Made by a program: the position numbers and the translations under genes. Source: JAMIFN01 sp035906235 (GTDB lineage: Bacteria > Pseudomonadota > Gammaproteobacteria > Burkholderiales > Burkholderiaceae_C). From it: DNA of 47,035 nt. Below are positions 6,965-15,717 of this stretch, piece by piece. The notes beneath the pieces are model-generated. The model was not told where the DNA came from. It made no database searches and was given only the letters and a program-made list of their open reading frames with translations. Location: the NCBI GenBank assembly GCA_035906235.1, contig JAMIFN010000101.1, forward strand, positions 1-47,035, in the 5' to 3' direction. Position 1 is the first letter of the stretch. Each line of letters begins with the position of its first letter.

Positions 6965-7870
6965 ATGCTAATCCGTCACGCTGCTCCTGATCGATCTATT
7001 TTTCCGCTGCCTTTATTTTCCCTACAACCCTTGGTGCGAGGTTTGCGCGCTACCGGGCTTGTACTGGGCTTGAGCCTAGCTAGCGCAGCCCATGCTGGCT
7101 TGTTTGACGACAACGAGGCGCGCCAAGCGATTTTGGATTTGCGGGCTGATGTTAAACAGGTGCGCGAAGGAGATGTGAGTAAATTGAATGAACAAAATGC
7201 AGCCTTGCAGCGCAGTCTGCTGGATTTGCAAGCGCAGATTCAAGAGATCAAGCAAAACCAGGCCAAGCAAACTGGGCGCATCGAAGAGTTGGAAAACCGT
7301 CTGCAACAAGCTGGCGCGCAACATGCGCAGGTGTCTGATACTGGGGCTGCTGAGGGTGGTGGTGCAGGGGAAAATGGCAATACAAGCAGCAACACAAGCA
7401 GCAATGCCACAGTAGACGATCTGGCGGCAGGTAGCGGTGTTGTTGCCGATTCGACGAGCGTGCAAATCCGCCTAGACGGACAAAGTTTGCAGGTGGCGCC
7501 AGAGGAAAAACGCCAGTTTGATGCCGGCTTGGTCCTGTTTCAGGCGGGCAATTTTGCGGGTGCTGAACGCAGCTTGGGGCGCATCGTGCTGCAAAACCCG
7601 AAGTCGGCCTACGCGCCCTGGGTGCACTACTGGGTAGGCAATAGTCAGTTTGCCCAAAAGCGCTATGCGCCAGCTATAGACAGCTTCAAGCGTGTCATTA
7701 GCTTGGCGCCAAGCAGCGCCAAAGCGCCCGAGGCCGCGCTGTCGATAGCCAATTGCCAAGCACAGATAGGGCAGCAGGCCGAGGTCAAACGCACTTTGCA
7801 AAATCTGATTGCGGTTTACCCCCGCAGCGAAGCGGCCGATAGCGCGCGCGAGCGCTTGGCGCGCATATAA
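6965..7870 (+). CDS. cpoB: Cell division coordinator CpoB (YbgF), Tol-Pal associated
   Basis: A 301-residue periplasmic protein. An N-terminal export signal ends at SLASAAHA, just before GLFDDNEARQAILDLRADV, the start of the mature coiled-coil. A trimerising coiled-coil follows (about residues 60-115), then a Ser/Asn/Gly-rich linker, then TPR repeats from FDAGLVLFQAGNFAGAERSL to the C-terminus. In E. coli, CpoB links PBP1B and the Tol complex to coordinate outer-membrane constriction with septal peptidoglycan synthesis. ATG 6965 is chosen because AAAGG lies nine bases upstream; the earlier ATG at 6941 lacks one. In most proteobacteria the gene follows pal, but here no tol or pal gene is present. 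Confidence 0.88.
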   Translation: MLIRHAAPDRSIFPLPLFSLQPLVRGLRATGLVLGLSLASAAHAGLFDDNEARQAILDLRADVKQVREGDVSKLNEQNAALQRSLLDLQAQIQEIKQNQAKQTGRIEELENRLQQAGAQHAQVSDTGAAEGGGAGENGNTSSNTSSNATVDDLAAGSGVVADSTSVQIRLDGQSLQVAPEEKRQFDAGLVLFQAGNFAGAERSLGRIVLQNPKSAYAPWVHYWVGNSQFAQKRYAPAIDSFKRVISLAPSSAKAPEAALSIANCQAQIGQQAEVKRTLQNLIAVYPRSEAADSARERLARI

Positions 7871-7993
7871 AGGGCGCGCGGCTGCGCCGCACCGCCCCTC
7901 CTATGCAGATGGCGGCAGCGTCAGTACCCCAACAGGGATTCTGTCGCCGGTTGTCCTCAAGGGTAAACGCTTAAAATGCTGGGCTGACTTTCT

Positions 7994-8020
7994 GCCGCTG
8001 CTGTGGCGGCTGGCTTTTTT
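7994..8020 (+). terminator. Possible weak terminator or attenuator before purL
   Basis: A 5-bp GC stem (GCCGC/GCGGC, 7-base loop) is followed after four bases by six T residues, ending about 20 bp before the purL start. It could end the cpoB transcript or act as a leader structure. The stem is short. Confidence 0.3.
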
Positions 8021-8038
8021 GCACTATTGGCGCTATTC

Positions 8039-11000
8039 ATGACTGCACAACACTACCACTACCTCCCCGGCGGCAAGGCTCTTAGCACCGCCCGCACGCA
8101 AAGTTTGCTGGCGCAATTGCAAGCCATGAATGAGCGGGTCAGCGGCGTTTCTGCGCGTTATGCGCACTGGGTTTGGGCTGGCACTGATTTGCCAGCGGCT
8201 GAGTTGGCTAAGGTGCAGGCATTGCTGACTTACGGCGATGCCGCGCAGGCGGACGCTGCTGGGCAGTTGATCGTGGTGATGCCGCGCCTGGGCACAGTAT
8301 CGCCCTGGGCATCTAAAGCCACCGACATTGCCCGCAATTGCGGCCTAGCGGTGCAGCGCGTCGAACGCGCCATCGAATACCGCATTGCCCTTAAAGGCGG
8401 TTTGAAAGGCTTGTTCAAAGAGCAAACTTTGAGCGAGGTCGAGCTGCAAGCCTTGGCCGCCGCCCTGCACGACCGCATGACGGAAAGCGTGGCCTTTGAG
8501 GCCGAGGCGCCGCGCCATTTGTTTGACAGCCAGCCCGCGCAAGCCATGGAGCGCGTGGATGTGCTCGGCCTAGGCCGCGCGGCCTTGGAAAAAGCCAATA
8601 CCGATTTTGGCCTGGCGCTGGCCGATGACGAGATGGATTACTTGCAGGCGGCCTTCACCAAACTGGGGCGCAACCCCAGCGATGTCGAGCTGATGATGTT
8701 TGCCCAGGCCAATAGCGAACACTGCCGCCACAAAATCTTCAATGCCGAATTCACCATTGACGGCGTGGCGCAAGATAAAAGCTTGTTTGCCATGATCCGC
8801 AACACCCACGCCCTGCAGCCGGCGCACACCGTGGTGGCCTATAGCGACAACGCCGCCGTGATGGTGGGGCATGTGGCGCAGCGATTTGATGCCATTTTTA
8901 AGCATGAAATTGCCAGTTCCGCCCAAGAAACCTGCCTGAGCAGCTATCAAAAAGAGACTATCCAACAGCAGGTGCTGATGAAGGTGGAAACGCATAACCA
9001 CCCCACGGCCATTTCGCCTTTCCCTGGCGCCAGCACGGGCGCGGGCGGCGAGATTCGCGACGAAGGCGCGACGGGGCGCGGCGCCAAACCCAAAGCGGGT
9101 TTGGTGGGCTTTACGGTGTCGGATTTGAATTTAGAAGCTGCTGCGCGCGACTTCCCCGCGCACATGGCTACGCCCCTGCAAATCATGAGCGAAGGCCCAC
9201 TGGGTGGCGCGGCATTCAGCAATGAATTTGGCCGCCCTGTGCTGGCAGGTTATTTCCGCAGTTTTGAACAAAAGGTAGCAGGCGTGCAGCGCGGCTACCA
9301 CAAGCCCATCATGATTGCCGGCGGCATAGGCAGCATCGATGCGCGCCTGACGCACAAGATTGAATTTCCTGCGGGCAGCCTGCTGATTCAATTAGGCGGG
9401 CCAGGCATGCGCATAGGCATGGGCGGCGGCGCGGCCAGCTCTATGGCGGCAGGCGCCAATAGCGCGGCGCTGGATTTTGATTCGGTGCAGCGCGGCAACC
9501 CCGAGATCGAGCGCCGTGCGCAAGAAGTCATCACGCAGTGCTATTTGCGCGGCGAAGCCAATCCGATTTTGGCCATCCACGATGTCGGCGCGGGCGGTTT
9601 GTCTAACGCCTTTCCTGAATTGGTGAATGACGCTGGTCGTGGCGCGCGTTTTGATCTGAGCAAAATCCATCTGGAAGAAACTGGCATGGCACCCAAAGAA
9701 ATTTGGTGCAATGAATCGCAAGAACGCTATGTCATGGCGATTGCGCCCGAATCCTTGCCTGAGTTTGAAGCCCTGTGCGCGCGCGAACGCTGCCCCTTTG
9801 CCGTGGTCGGTGTCACCACCGAAGAACGCCAGCTCATCGTGGCCGACGCAACCCATCAAGCCGTAGATATGCCCATGGAAGTGCTGCTGGGCAAAGCGCC
9901 CAAAATGCAACGCCAAGTGCAAAGCGTACAGCGCCAATTTGCGCCCATGGATTTGACTGGCGTAGAGCTGGAAAAAGCCGTCATCGGCGTGCTGTCGCAC
10001 CCCACTGTGGCGTCTAAACGCTTTCTCATCACCATAGGCGACCGCAGCGTGCAGGGCTTTACGCACCGCGACCAAATGGTCGGCCCCTGGCAAATCCCCG
10101 TGGCCGATGTCGCCGTTACCCTGGCCGATTTTGAAGGCTTGGCAGGCGAAGCCATGGCCATGGGCGAGCGCACGCCGCTGGCCGCGTGGAATGCCCCTGC
10201 CTCAGGTCGCATGGCAGTGGCTGAAACCATCACCAATTTGCTGGCTGCGCCCATTGAGCTAGAGAAAATCAAACTCTCAGCCAACTGGATGGCCGCGTGC
10301 GGCGAAGCCGGCGAAGACGCTGCGCTCTACGAAACCGTGAAAACCGTGGGCATGGAGCTGTGCCCCGCGCTGAACATCAGCATTCCCGTGGGCAAAGACA
10401 GCCTGTCTATGCGCACGCAGTGGCAAGGGCAGGGCAAAGATGGTGCAGCAGAGCAACAAAAAGTCGTCTCGCCCGTCTCCCTCATCATCAGCGGCTTTGT
10501 CTCGCTGGCCGATGTGCGGGGTACGCTGACGCCGCAATTGCAGCCTGTGGATTCCAGCCTGATTTTGGTGGATTTGGGCAAGGGTAAAAACCGCTTGGCT
10601 GGCAGCGTGCTGGGGCAATTGCTGAATCAAGAAGGGCAAGAAGTGCCCGATTTAGACAGCGCCGATGATCTGAAAAAACTGATCGCCGCCATCAACGCCC
10701 TGCGCCCCCATATCTTGGCCTACCACGACCGCAGCGACGGCGGTTTGCTGACGGCTGTGGCCGAAATGGCCTTTGCCGGGCAAACAGGCGTGGCCATCAA
10801 TGTAGATATGTTGGTCGCCGAAGGCGATGGCGTTAGCGACAGCCGCCTCGATGCGGGCGACGCCAAAAACTGGGCGACGCAAATTGGTGCGCGCCGCCAC
10901 GATGCCACTTTGCGCGCCCTGTTCAGCGAAGAGCTGGGCGTGGTGATTCAAGTGCCGCAAGACCAGCGCGATGCCGCCATTGCCACCCTGCGCCAGCATG

Positions 11001-12067
11001 GCTTGGGGCGGGTCAGCCATGTCATCGGCAAGCCGCAGCTCGATGGCAAAGCGCCGCAAATCAGCGTATGGCGCGATGCGGGCAAGATTTTTGGCGCCAG
11101 CCTGCAGGATTTGCAGCAGGTTTGGGATGCCGTCAGCTGGCAAATCGCCCGCGAGCGCGACAACGCCGCCTGCGCCGATAGCGAACACGCCTTGGCGGGT
11201 GCGCCAGACCGCGCGCAAAGCGCCCTGCATGTGCATCTTAGCCCCGAGCTTGCCACCAGCATCCACGCCGCGCCTGCGGTGCTGACAGGTGTGCGCCCGC
11301 GCATGGCCATCTTGCGCGAGCAGGGGGTTAATTCCCATGTAGAAATGGCTTACGCCTTTGATGCGGCAGGCTTTGAAGCCGTCGATGTGCATATGAGCGA
11401 TTTGCAGTCTGGCCGCGCCAAATTGCCTGATTTTGCGGGCGCGGTCGCTTGCGGCGGCTTTAGCTATGGCGATACCTTGGGCGCAGGCATAGGCTGGGCG
11501 CGTTCCATCACCTTCAATAGCCAGCTGGCTGATGCCTTTGCCGCCTTTTTTGCCCGCCCCGACACCTTTGCCCTGGGCGTGTGCAATGGCTGCCAAATGT
11601 TTGCTGAATTGGCCGACATCATCCCAGGGGCGCAAGCCTGGCCGCGCTTTACGCAAAACTTGTCTGAGCGCTTTGAGGCGCGGCTCTCGCTGGTGGAAGT
11701 GCTGGATTCACCCAGCATCTTCTTTAAAGGCATGGCGGGTAGCCGCCTGCCGATTGTGGTGTCGCACGGCGAAGGCTATGCCAATTTCCATGCCCGGGGC
11801 GATGCGGGCAAAGCCATTGCCGCCATGCGCTTTGTCGATGGCCACGGCCAGCCGACCGAGGTTTATCCCCTCAACCCCAACGGCAGCGCGGGCGGCTTAA
11901 CGGCTGTGACCACGGCAGACGGGCGCTTTACGGCCATGATGCCGCACCCCGAGCGCGTCTTCCGCAATGCGCAAATGAGCTGGACGGATTTGGCCAAAAC
12001 CGGCGGCATTGCTGCAGCTAGCCCATGGATGGAAATGTTCCGCAATGCCCGCCGCTATTTGGGCTAA
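8039..12067 (+). CDS. purL: Phosphoribosylformylglycinamidine synthase (single-chain)
   Basis: A 1342-residue large-type PurL, catalysing the ATP- and glutamine-dependent conversion of FGAR to FGAM in purine synthesis. The N-terminal PurS-like and linker regions (to about 300) lead into two AIRS-type halves; MKVETHNHPTAISPFPGASTG marks the catalytic core. The C-terminal class I glutaminase domain has nucleophile C1182 in GVCNGCQMF and the H1303/E1305 pair in MMPHPERVF. Length agrees with the gammaproteobacterial and betaproteobacterial form (about 1295-1340), unlike the split PurSQL of Gram-positives. ATG 8039 is used because the preceding hydrophobic codons (MAAGFFALLALF) overlap the hairpin region and are not family-like; no strong ribosome site is visible for either start. 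It stands alone, with purine repression possible but no operator recognised. Confidence 0.95.
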   Translation: MTAQHYHYLPGGKALSTARTQSLLAQLQAMNERVSGVSARYAHWVWAGTDLPAAELAKVQALLTYGDAAQADAAGQLIVVMPRLGTVSPWASKATDIARNCGLAVQRVERAIEYRIALKGGLKGLFKEQTLSEVELQALAAALHDRMTESVAFEAEAPRHLFDSQPAQAMERVDVLGLGRAALEKANTDFGLALADDEMDYLQAAFTKLGRNPSDVELMMFAQANSEHCRHKIFNAEFTIDGVAQDKSLFAMIRNTHALQPAHTVVAYSDNAAVMVGHVAQRFDAIFKHEIASSAQETCLSSYQKETIQQQVLMKVETHNHPTAISPFPGASTGAGGEIRDEGATGRGAKPKAGLVGFTVSDLNLEAAARDFPAHMATPLQIMSEGPLGGAAFSNEFGRPVLAGYFRSFEQKVAGVQRGYHKPIMIAGGIGSIDARLTHKIEFPAGSLLIQLGGPGMRIGMGGGAASSMAAGANSAALDFDSVQRGNPEIERRAQEVITQCYLRGEANPILAIHDVGAGGLSNAFPELVNDAGRGARFDLSKIHLEETGMAPKEIWCNESQERYVMAIAPESLPEFEALCARERCPFAVVGVTTEERQLIVADATHQAVDMPMEVLLGKAPKMQRQVQSVQRQFAPMDLTGVELEKAVIGVLSHPTVASKRFLITIGDRSVQGFTHRDQMVGPWQIPVADVAVTLADFEGLAGEAMAMGERTPLAAWNAPASGRMAVAETITNLLAAPIELEKIKLSANWMAACGEAGEDAALYETVKTVGMELCPALNISIPVGKDSLSMRTQWQGQGKDGAAEQQKVVSPVSLIISGFVSLADVRGTLTPQLQPVDSSLILVDLGKGKNRLAGSVLGQLLNQEGQEVPDLDSADDLKKLIAAINALRPHILAYHDRSDGGLLTAVAEMAFAGQTGVAINVDMLVAEGDGVSDSRLDAGDAKNWATQIGARRHDATLRALFSEELGVVIQVPQDQRDAAIATLRQHGLGRVSHVIGKPQLDGKAPQISVWRDAGKIFGASLQDLQQVWDAVSWQIARERDNAACADSEHALAGAPDRAQSALHVHLSPELATSIHAAPAVLTGVRPRMAILREQGVNSHVEMAYAFDAAGFEAVDVHMSDLQSGRAKLPDFAGAVACGGFSYGDTLGAGIGWARSITFNSQLADAFAAFFARPDTFALGVCNGCQMFAELADIIPGAQAWPRFTQNLSERFEARLSLVEVLDSPSIFFKGMAGSRLPIVVSHGEGYANFHARGDAGKAIAAMRFVDGHGQPTEVYPLNPNGSAGGLTAVTTADGRFTAMMPHPERVFRNAQMSWTDLAKTGGIAAASPWMEMFRNARRYLG

Positions 12068-12124
12068 GTTTTAAAATCCCACCGTTTTTATCATCTATTT
12101 TTATCGCCTTTTTTGGAGCACCCC

Positions 12125-12439
12125 ATGAGCGTTATGCAAGAAATCGAAACCCTGGTTAAAGAAAACCCCATCGTCTTATTTATGAAGGGTACGGCCAGCT
12201 TTCCCCAGTGCGGTTTTTCAGGCCGTGCGGTGCAGATTTTGAAAACCTGCGGCGTCGATCCCAAGGCCATCAAAACCGTGAATGTGCTGGACGAACCCGA
12301 AATCCGCGAAGCCATCAAAACCTTTAGCAACTGGCCCACCATTCCACAGTTTTATTACAAGGGCGAATTTATTGGCGGCTCAGACATCATGCTGGAGATG
12401 TACGAATCGGGCGAAATGCACAAGCTCTTGGCGGCGTAA
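12125..12439 (+). CDS. grxD: Monothiol glutaredoxin Grx4
   Basis: A 104-residue CGFS-type monothiol glutaredoxin with the active-site cysteine C29 in FPQCGFSGRA, the TVNVLDEPEIREAIK helix region, the cis-Pro segment NWPTIPQFYYKGEFIGGSD and a short C-terminal helix. Members bind a [2Fe-2S] cluster with glutathione as a dimer, or with BolA, and hand clusters to apo-proteins. Several Fe-S clients lie in this window (IspG, IspH, HiPIP). ATG 12125 is supported by GGAG six bases upstream. It lies 57 bp after purL and is followed by a terminator-like hairpin. Confidence 0.95.
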   Translation: MSVMQEIETLVKENPIVLFMKGTASFPQCGFSGRAVQILKTCGVDPKAIKTVNVLDEPEIREAIKTFSNWPTIPQFYYKGEFIGGSDIMLEMYESGEMHKLLAA

Positions 12440-12453
12440 AGCCTGGGTTAAGC

Positions 12454-12479
12454 ATCCCCATGGCTGAGTGGGGGATTTT
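12454..12479 (+). terminator. Putative terminator after grxD
   Basis: Stem ATCCCC (12454-12459) pairs with GGGGAT (12471-12476) across an 11-base loop and runs into TTTT. It lies 15 bp after the grxD stop codon. The loop is large, so efficiency is uncertain. Confidence 0.45.
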
Positions 12480-12570
12480 CCCTGTGGTGGGATAATCTAC
12501 CTAAGAATCCTCATTTCCATGGCATTTGTCCCAAATTTGAGATAATCTCGTTGTTGCTATCGATTTGCAT

Positions 12571-12627
12571 CCATTTTTTAAACATCGTTTTGCTGTCTTA
12601 GGCCATAAAACCTGCCTGAGTAGCTCA
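12571..12627 (-). repeat. Intergenic repeat, copy 2
   Basis: Near full-length copy on the minus strand: GAGCTACTCAGGCAGG, TTTTATGGCCTAAGACAGC, then AAAACGATGTTTAAAAAA. It ends 17 bp before the apaH start codon and is inverted relative to that gene. Confidence 0.8.
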
Positions 12628-12643
12628 CTTTTTTGATGTAAAA

Positions 12644-13498
12644 ATGGCCATTTATTTGCTAGGTGACATCCAAGGCTGTGACGCAGCGCTTGGCTTGCTG
12701 TTGGACAAAGTTGCGTTCTCTCCCAGCCGCGATAGCTTGTATTGCCTGGGGGATTTGCTCAATCGCGGCCCCGATTCGCTTGGCGTTTTGCGCCGCCTTA
12801 TGGCTTTGGGGGGCAGTGCGCCTTGCATTTTGGGCAACCACGATTTGCATTTTTTGGCCGTGGCTGCGGGGGTTCGGTCTGCGGGCAAGCACGATACGCT
12901 GGCGTCGCTTTTGTCCGCGCCTGAGACGGATGCGCTGCGCGATTGGTTGCGTTTTCAGCCTTTGGCTCGGCAGCTCAATACCCCTGAAGAAACATTTTTG
13001 CTGGTACACGCGGGCGTGTTGCCGCAGTGGTCGGCCGCACAAACCCTGGCTTTGGCTGGCGAGGTACAAAGCCATTTGCAAGCGCCTGATTTTGGCGATT
13101 GCCGCGACTGGTTGGCCACCATGTACGGCAATGAACCCGCAGCTTGGCGTGATGAATTGCAGGGCGCAGAGCGCCTGCGTGTTGTGGTGAATGCGCTGAC
13201 GCGCATGCGTTTTTGCACGGCCGATGGCGTGATGGAATTTGCCAGCAAAGAGGGCGCTGGCGCTGCGCCTGCGGGCTTTATGCCGTGGTTTGAAGTGCCG
13301 GGCCGCGCCAGCGCCGATGTTTGCGTCGCTTTTGGGCATTGGAGCACGCTGGGGCATATCAGTCGCCCGAATTTGCTGGCGCTAGATACTGGCTGCATTT
13401 GGGGCGGCTGCCTCTCGGCCATGCGGGTGGATGGCGGGCGGCGCGAGCTGCTGCAAATCGATTGCCACGATTTGCCTGGCAGCTTGCAGCCGTTTTAA
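12644..13498 (+). CDS. apaH: Symmetrical bis(5'-nucleosyl)-tetraphosphatase
   Basis: A 284-residue calcineurin-like metallophosphatase that hydrolyses diadenosine tetraphosphate to two ADP, and also removes Np4-caps from RNA in E. coli. All three metal-binding signatures are present: GDIQGC at 7-12, GDLLNRGPDS at 36-45 and LGNHDLH at 63-69. Later come VHAGVLPQW and the C-terminal FGHWSTLG and LDTGCIWGGCLSAMRVD motifs characteristic of ApaH rather than PrpA/PrpB. Length matches E. coli ApaH (280). The gene is monocistronic: a repeat copy precedes it and a terminator follows. It is not linked to rsmA-apaG-ksgA as in enterobacteria. Confidence 0.95.
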   Translation: MAIYLLGDIQGCDAALGLLLDKVAFSPSRDSLYCLGDLLNRGPDSLGVLRRLMALGGSAPCILGNHDLHFLAVAAGVRSAGKHDTLASLLSAPETDALRDWLRFQPLARQLNTPEETFLLVHAGVLPQWSAAQTLALAGEVQSHLQAPDFGDCRDWLATMYGNEPAAWRDELQGAERLRVVVNALTRMRFCTADGVMEFASKEGAGAAPAGFMPWFEVPGRASADVCVAFGHWSTLGHISRPNLLALDTGCIWGGCLSAMRVDGGRRELLQIDCHDLPGSLQPF

Positions 13499-13504
13499 AG
13501 CGAA

Positions 13505-13535
13505 GGCTTGACGCCGCTGTCAGGCTGTTTTTTTT
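13505..13535 (+). terminator. Rho-independent terminator after apaH
   Basis: A 7-bp stem, GCTTGAC (13506-13512) with GTCAGGC (13519-13525, one G-U pair), has a 6-base loop and is followed by TG and eight T residues. It separates apaH from the convergent RNase P RNA gene. Confidence 0.7.
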
Positions 13536-13540
13536 AAGCA

Positions 13541-13892
13541 GGATGCAAAGTCTGCCGATAAGCCGGATTTTGTGCACCCCCTGTTGCCAAGAGGTGTGAC
13601 CACCATTAATCTGGGCCAGTTGTTGCCAAGCTGGCTCGGTGCTACCTACCCGCCAACTGCCTGCGAGCCGCAGTTGCAGGGCTTGCGCCCTGCGTGTTGG
13701 CCTACTTGGTATTGCTGCGCGTAGAGATTGCCCGTTTCACCCAAGCCCCGAAAGGCTTGACTCGTCTCTGTTGCTCTGATCCTCAGCTCACGCTGGACGG
13801 CCGTTAGCCGCTACGCTGCTCTGTGCAGTCCGGACTTTCCTCCAGTGCGGCCTTTCGGCACTTGCACCAGCGGTGGTCTGGCAAACTTTGCA
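13541..13892 (-). ncRNA. rnpB: RNase P RNA (M1 RNA), bacterial class A
   Basis: About 350 nt on the minus strand. The conserved core GAGGAAAGTCCGGACTGCAC is readable (complement at 13825-13844), as are an ACAGAGA element, CGGGTAGGTAGCACCG and the 3' CCGGCTTATCGG segment. The ends pair as helix P1: GCAAAGTTTGCC at the 5' end with GGCAGACTTTGC at the 3' end, which fixes the limits to within a few bases. This is the catalytic subunit that trims tRNA 5' leaders together with RnpA. It is divergent from the carboxypeptidase gene that starts about 60 bp away. Confidence 0.95.
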
Positions 13893-13900
13893 AGGGGGTG

Positions 13901-13906
13901 ATTATC
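13901..13906 (-). promoter_or_regulatory. Probable -10 box of rnpB
   Basis: GATAAT on the minus strand lies 7-8 bases ahead of the inferred RNase P RNA 5' end at about 13892. The corresponding -35 region (GTCTGC, 13924-13929) is poor, so the promoter is only partly convincing. Confidence 0.45.
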
Positions 13907-13951
13907 CCTCAAGACGGGCGCGTGCAGACGGCGGCTCTAGAATCACGCCCC

Positions 13952-15031
13952 ATGCAAGCTCGTATCTATGTTTATTCCCCCAGCGGCGCCGTGCGCGATA
14001 AAAAAGCTTTTCGCCTGGGGCTCAAGCGCCTGCAGGCCGCAGGCTATGCCGTGCAAGCCGATGACAGCGCCCTGGCCAGTCACCTGCGCTTTGCGGGCGA
14101 CGATGCCACGCGCCTAGCAGCGCTTGCCCGCGCCGCGGCCTCGGGGGCGGATATGGCGCTGATCACCCGTGGCGGCTATGGGCTGACACGGATTTTGGGG
14201 CAAATCGATTACGCCGCCATCAGTGCCAGCATCCAAAACGGTATGGCCTGGATGGGCTATAGCGATTTCACCGCTTTGCAGTTGGCGTTGTTGGCGCAAC
14301 AGGGCGCAGGCAGACACAGCCTGACTTGGGCAGGCTTGGGCGTGATGGGCGATGTGGCGTGCGCGAACCGCGATGGCGCCGAGCCTGATGACATCACCAT
14401 GGCTTGCCTAGACGATGTGCTGCAAGGTTATGCCGAGGGCACGGGCTGGCGCATGAGCGCAGCGCAGGGGCGCAGTTGGCAGGCCGCCTATGGCGCGGGC
14501 GAGCACCAGATTGATGATGCGGTGCTGTGGGGCGGCAATCTTTGCGTACTCAGCAGCTTGCTGGGCACACCCTATTTCCCGCATTTTGCTGCGGATAAAA
14601 AGGGGAAAACATCTGGTGTGCATGGCGGTGTGCTGTTTTTAGAGGATGTGGCCGAGCACCCCTACCGCATCGAGCGCATGCTGACGCAGCTCTTGCATGC
14701 AGGCGTGTTGCATAGCCAACGCGCGATTGTGCTGGGGGCGTTTAGTGACTACCGCCTATCGGCACACGACAAGGGTTTTGATATGAAGGCCGTCGTTGCC
14801 TGGCTGCGCAGCCAGCTGCCGCCCGAGGTTTTGCTGCTCGAAGGCCTGCCCTTTGGCCATGTGGAAACCAAGGTCTGCCTGCCCGTGGGGCAGCGCATCA
14901 GCTTGCAGCTTAGCGGCCGTGATGTGTTGCTGCTCTGGGGGGCTTTGCATCCCCATGCGGACGATGGCCATGAGCATGGAGCCGGCTGCGGCCCAGATTG
15001 CCAACAGCATCGGGCTTATCCAAACTACTAA
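13952..15031 (+). CDS. ldcA: LD-carboxypeptidase (murein tetrapeptide carboxypeptidase, S66 family)
   Basis: A 359-residue cytosolic serine peptidase of peptidoglycan recycling that removes the terminal D-Ala from murein tetrapeptides. The catalytic triad is recognisable: S104 in GYSDFTAL, E231 in LFLEDVAEHPYRIERML and H303 in LPFGHVETK. GGYG at 74-77 and WGGNL at 193-197 are further family motifs. ATG 13952 starts the first beta strand (MQARIYVYSPSG). The frame is open further upstream to 13823, but that overlaps rnpB and has no homology. The last 27 residues form an unusual His/Cys/Asp-rich tail with H333, H335, H340, H342, C346, C350 and H353, absent from typical LdcA and suggestive of metal binding. 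Confidence 0.9.
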   Translation: MQARIYVYSPSGAVRDKKAFRLGLKRLQAAGYAVQADDSALASHLRFAGDDATRLAALARAAASGADMALITRGGYGLTRILGQIDYAAISASIQNGMAWMGYSDFTALQLALLAQQGAGRHSLTWAGLGVMGDVACANRDGAEPDDITMACLDDVLQGYAEGTGWRMSAAQGRSWQAAYGAGEHQIDDAVLWGGNLCVLSSLLGTPYFPHFAADKKGKTSGVHGGVLFLEDVAEHPYRIERMLTQLLHAGVLHSQRAIVLGAFSDYRLSAHDKGFDMKAVVAWLRSQLPPEVLLLEGLPFGHVETKVCLPVGQRISLQLSGRDVLLLWGALHPHADDGHEHGAGCGPDCQQHRAYPNY

Positions 15032-15090
15032 AACCATAGCTATTCAGGCAGGTTTTCCGGCCTAAAATGGCAAAAACACCCTAAAAATCT
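15031..15090 (+). repeat. Intergenic repeat, copy 3 (near consensus)
   Basis: Begins at the ldcA stop codon: AAACCATAGCTATTCAGGC, AGGTTTTCCGGCCTAAAATG, GCAAAAACACCCTAAAAATC. It fills nearly the whole gap and ends 11 bp before the start of the LOG-family gene, in the same orientation. Confidence 0.85.
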
Positions 15091-15101
15091 CGAGATAAAG
15101 T

Positions 15102-15665
15102 ATGAACAAGCGCCTCTCCATTTGTGTTTTTTGCGGTGCGCGTAGCGGTGCTAATCCGGATTACGCCGAGGCTGCACGCGCCGTAGGGCAACTTTTGGGC
15201 GAGCAGGGGCATCGCCTAGTGTATGGCGGCGGTGCGGGCGGGCTCATGGGCGTTGTGGCCGATAGCGCCTTGGCCGCAGGCGGGCAGGTCATGGGCATCA
15301 TTCCGCAGGCGCTGGTGCATTTAGAGCATGCACACCAAGGTTTGAGCGAGCTGGTGGTGGTGGACACCATGCATCAACGCAAGGCGCTGATGGCCGAATA
15401 TTCGGATGCCTATTTAAGCCTGGCGGGTGGCATAGGCACGCTGGAGGAAATGGCCGAAATGTGGACGCTGAATGTGCTGGGCTACCAAAACAAGCCCATG
15501 GCGCTGCTCAATACCGCCGGCTATTACGACGACTATTTGAAGTATTTAGCCCGTATGCAGGCCGAAGGCTTTGCCAGCGCCGCGCACCTGGCGCGTTTGC
15601 GCGTGGGGCAGGAGCCTGCTGCCGTATTGGTGGATTTGCTGGCCGATTTGCTGGCGCAAGTGTGA
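15102..15665 (+). CDS. LOG-family protein (cytokinin riboside 5'-monophosphate phosphoribohydrolase-like)
   Basis: A 187-residue Rossmann-fold protein of the TIGR00730/LOG family. Plant LOG and several bacterial members hydrolyse nucleoside 5'-monophosphates to base plus ribose 5-phosphate. It shows the N-terminal ICVFCGARSG, YGGGAGGLMG at 41-50, the dimer/active-site MHQRKALM at 90-97 and the phosphoribohydrolase motif. The consensus of that motif is PGGxGTxxE; here it reads AGGIGTLEE (108-116), so the proline is alanine while G109, G110, G112, T113 and E116 remain. Activity is therefore likely retained but not certain. Bacterial housekeeping members probably act on AMP or damaged nucleotides. 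It overlaps nothing and is convergent with the DksA-like gene. Confidence 0.87.
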   Translation: MNKRLSICVFCGARSGANPDYAEAARAVGQLLGEQGHRLVYGGGAGGLMGVVADSALAAGGQVMGIIPQALVHLEHAHQGLSELVVVDTMHQRKALMAEYSDAYLSLAGGIGTLEEMAEMWTLNVLGYQNKPMALLNTAGYYDDYLKYLARMQAEGFASAAHLARLRVGQEPAAVLVDLLADLLAQV

Positions 15666-15717
15666 GAAATCGCAGCGCGAATTCATTCCACCAAAACCAC
15701 ATAGAGGCAGCCGTGCT

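Noticed and set aside
10652..11656. Long minus-strand open frame (334 codons)
   Set aside because: It lies wholly inside purL, whose family motifs and continuous homology are on the plus strand; the antisense frame has no recognisable domain and no ribosome site.
13823..13951. N-terminal extension of the LD-carboxypeptidase
   Set aside because: It overlaps the RNase P RNA gene and its promoter, and homology begins only at ATG 13952.
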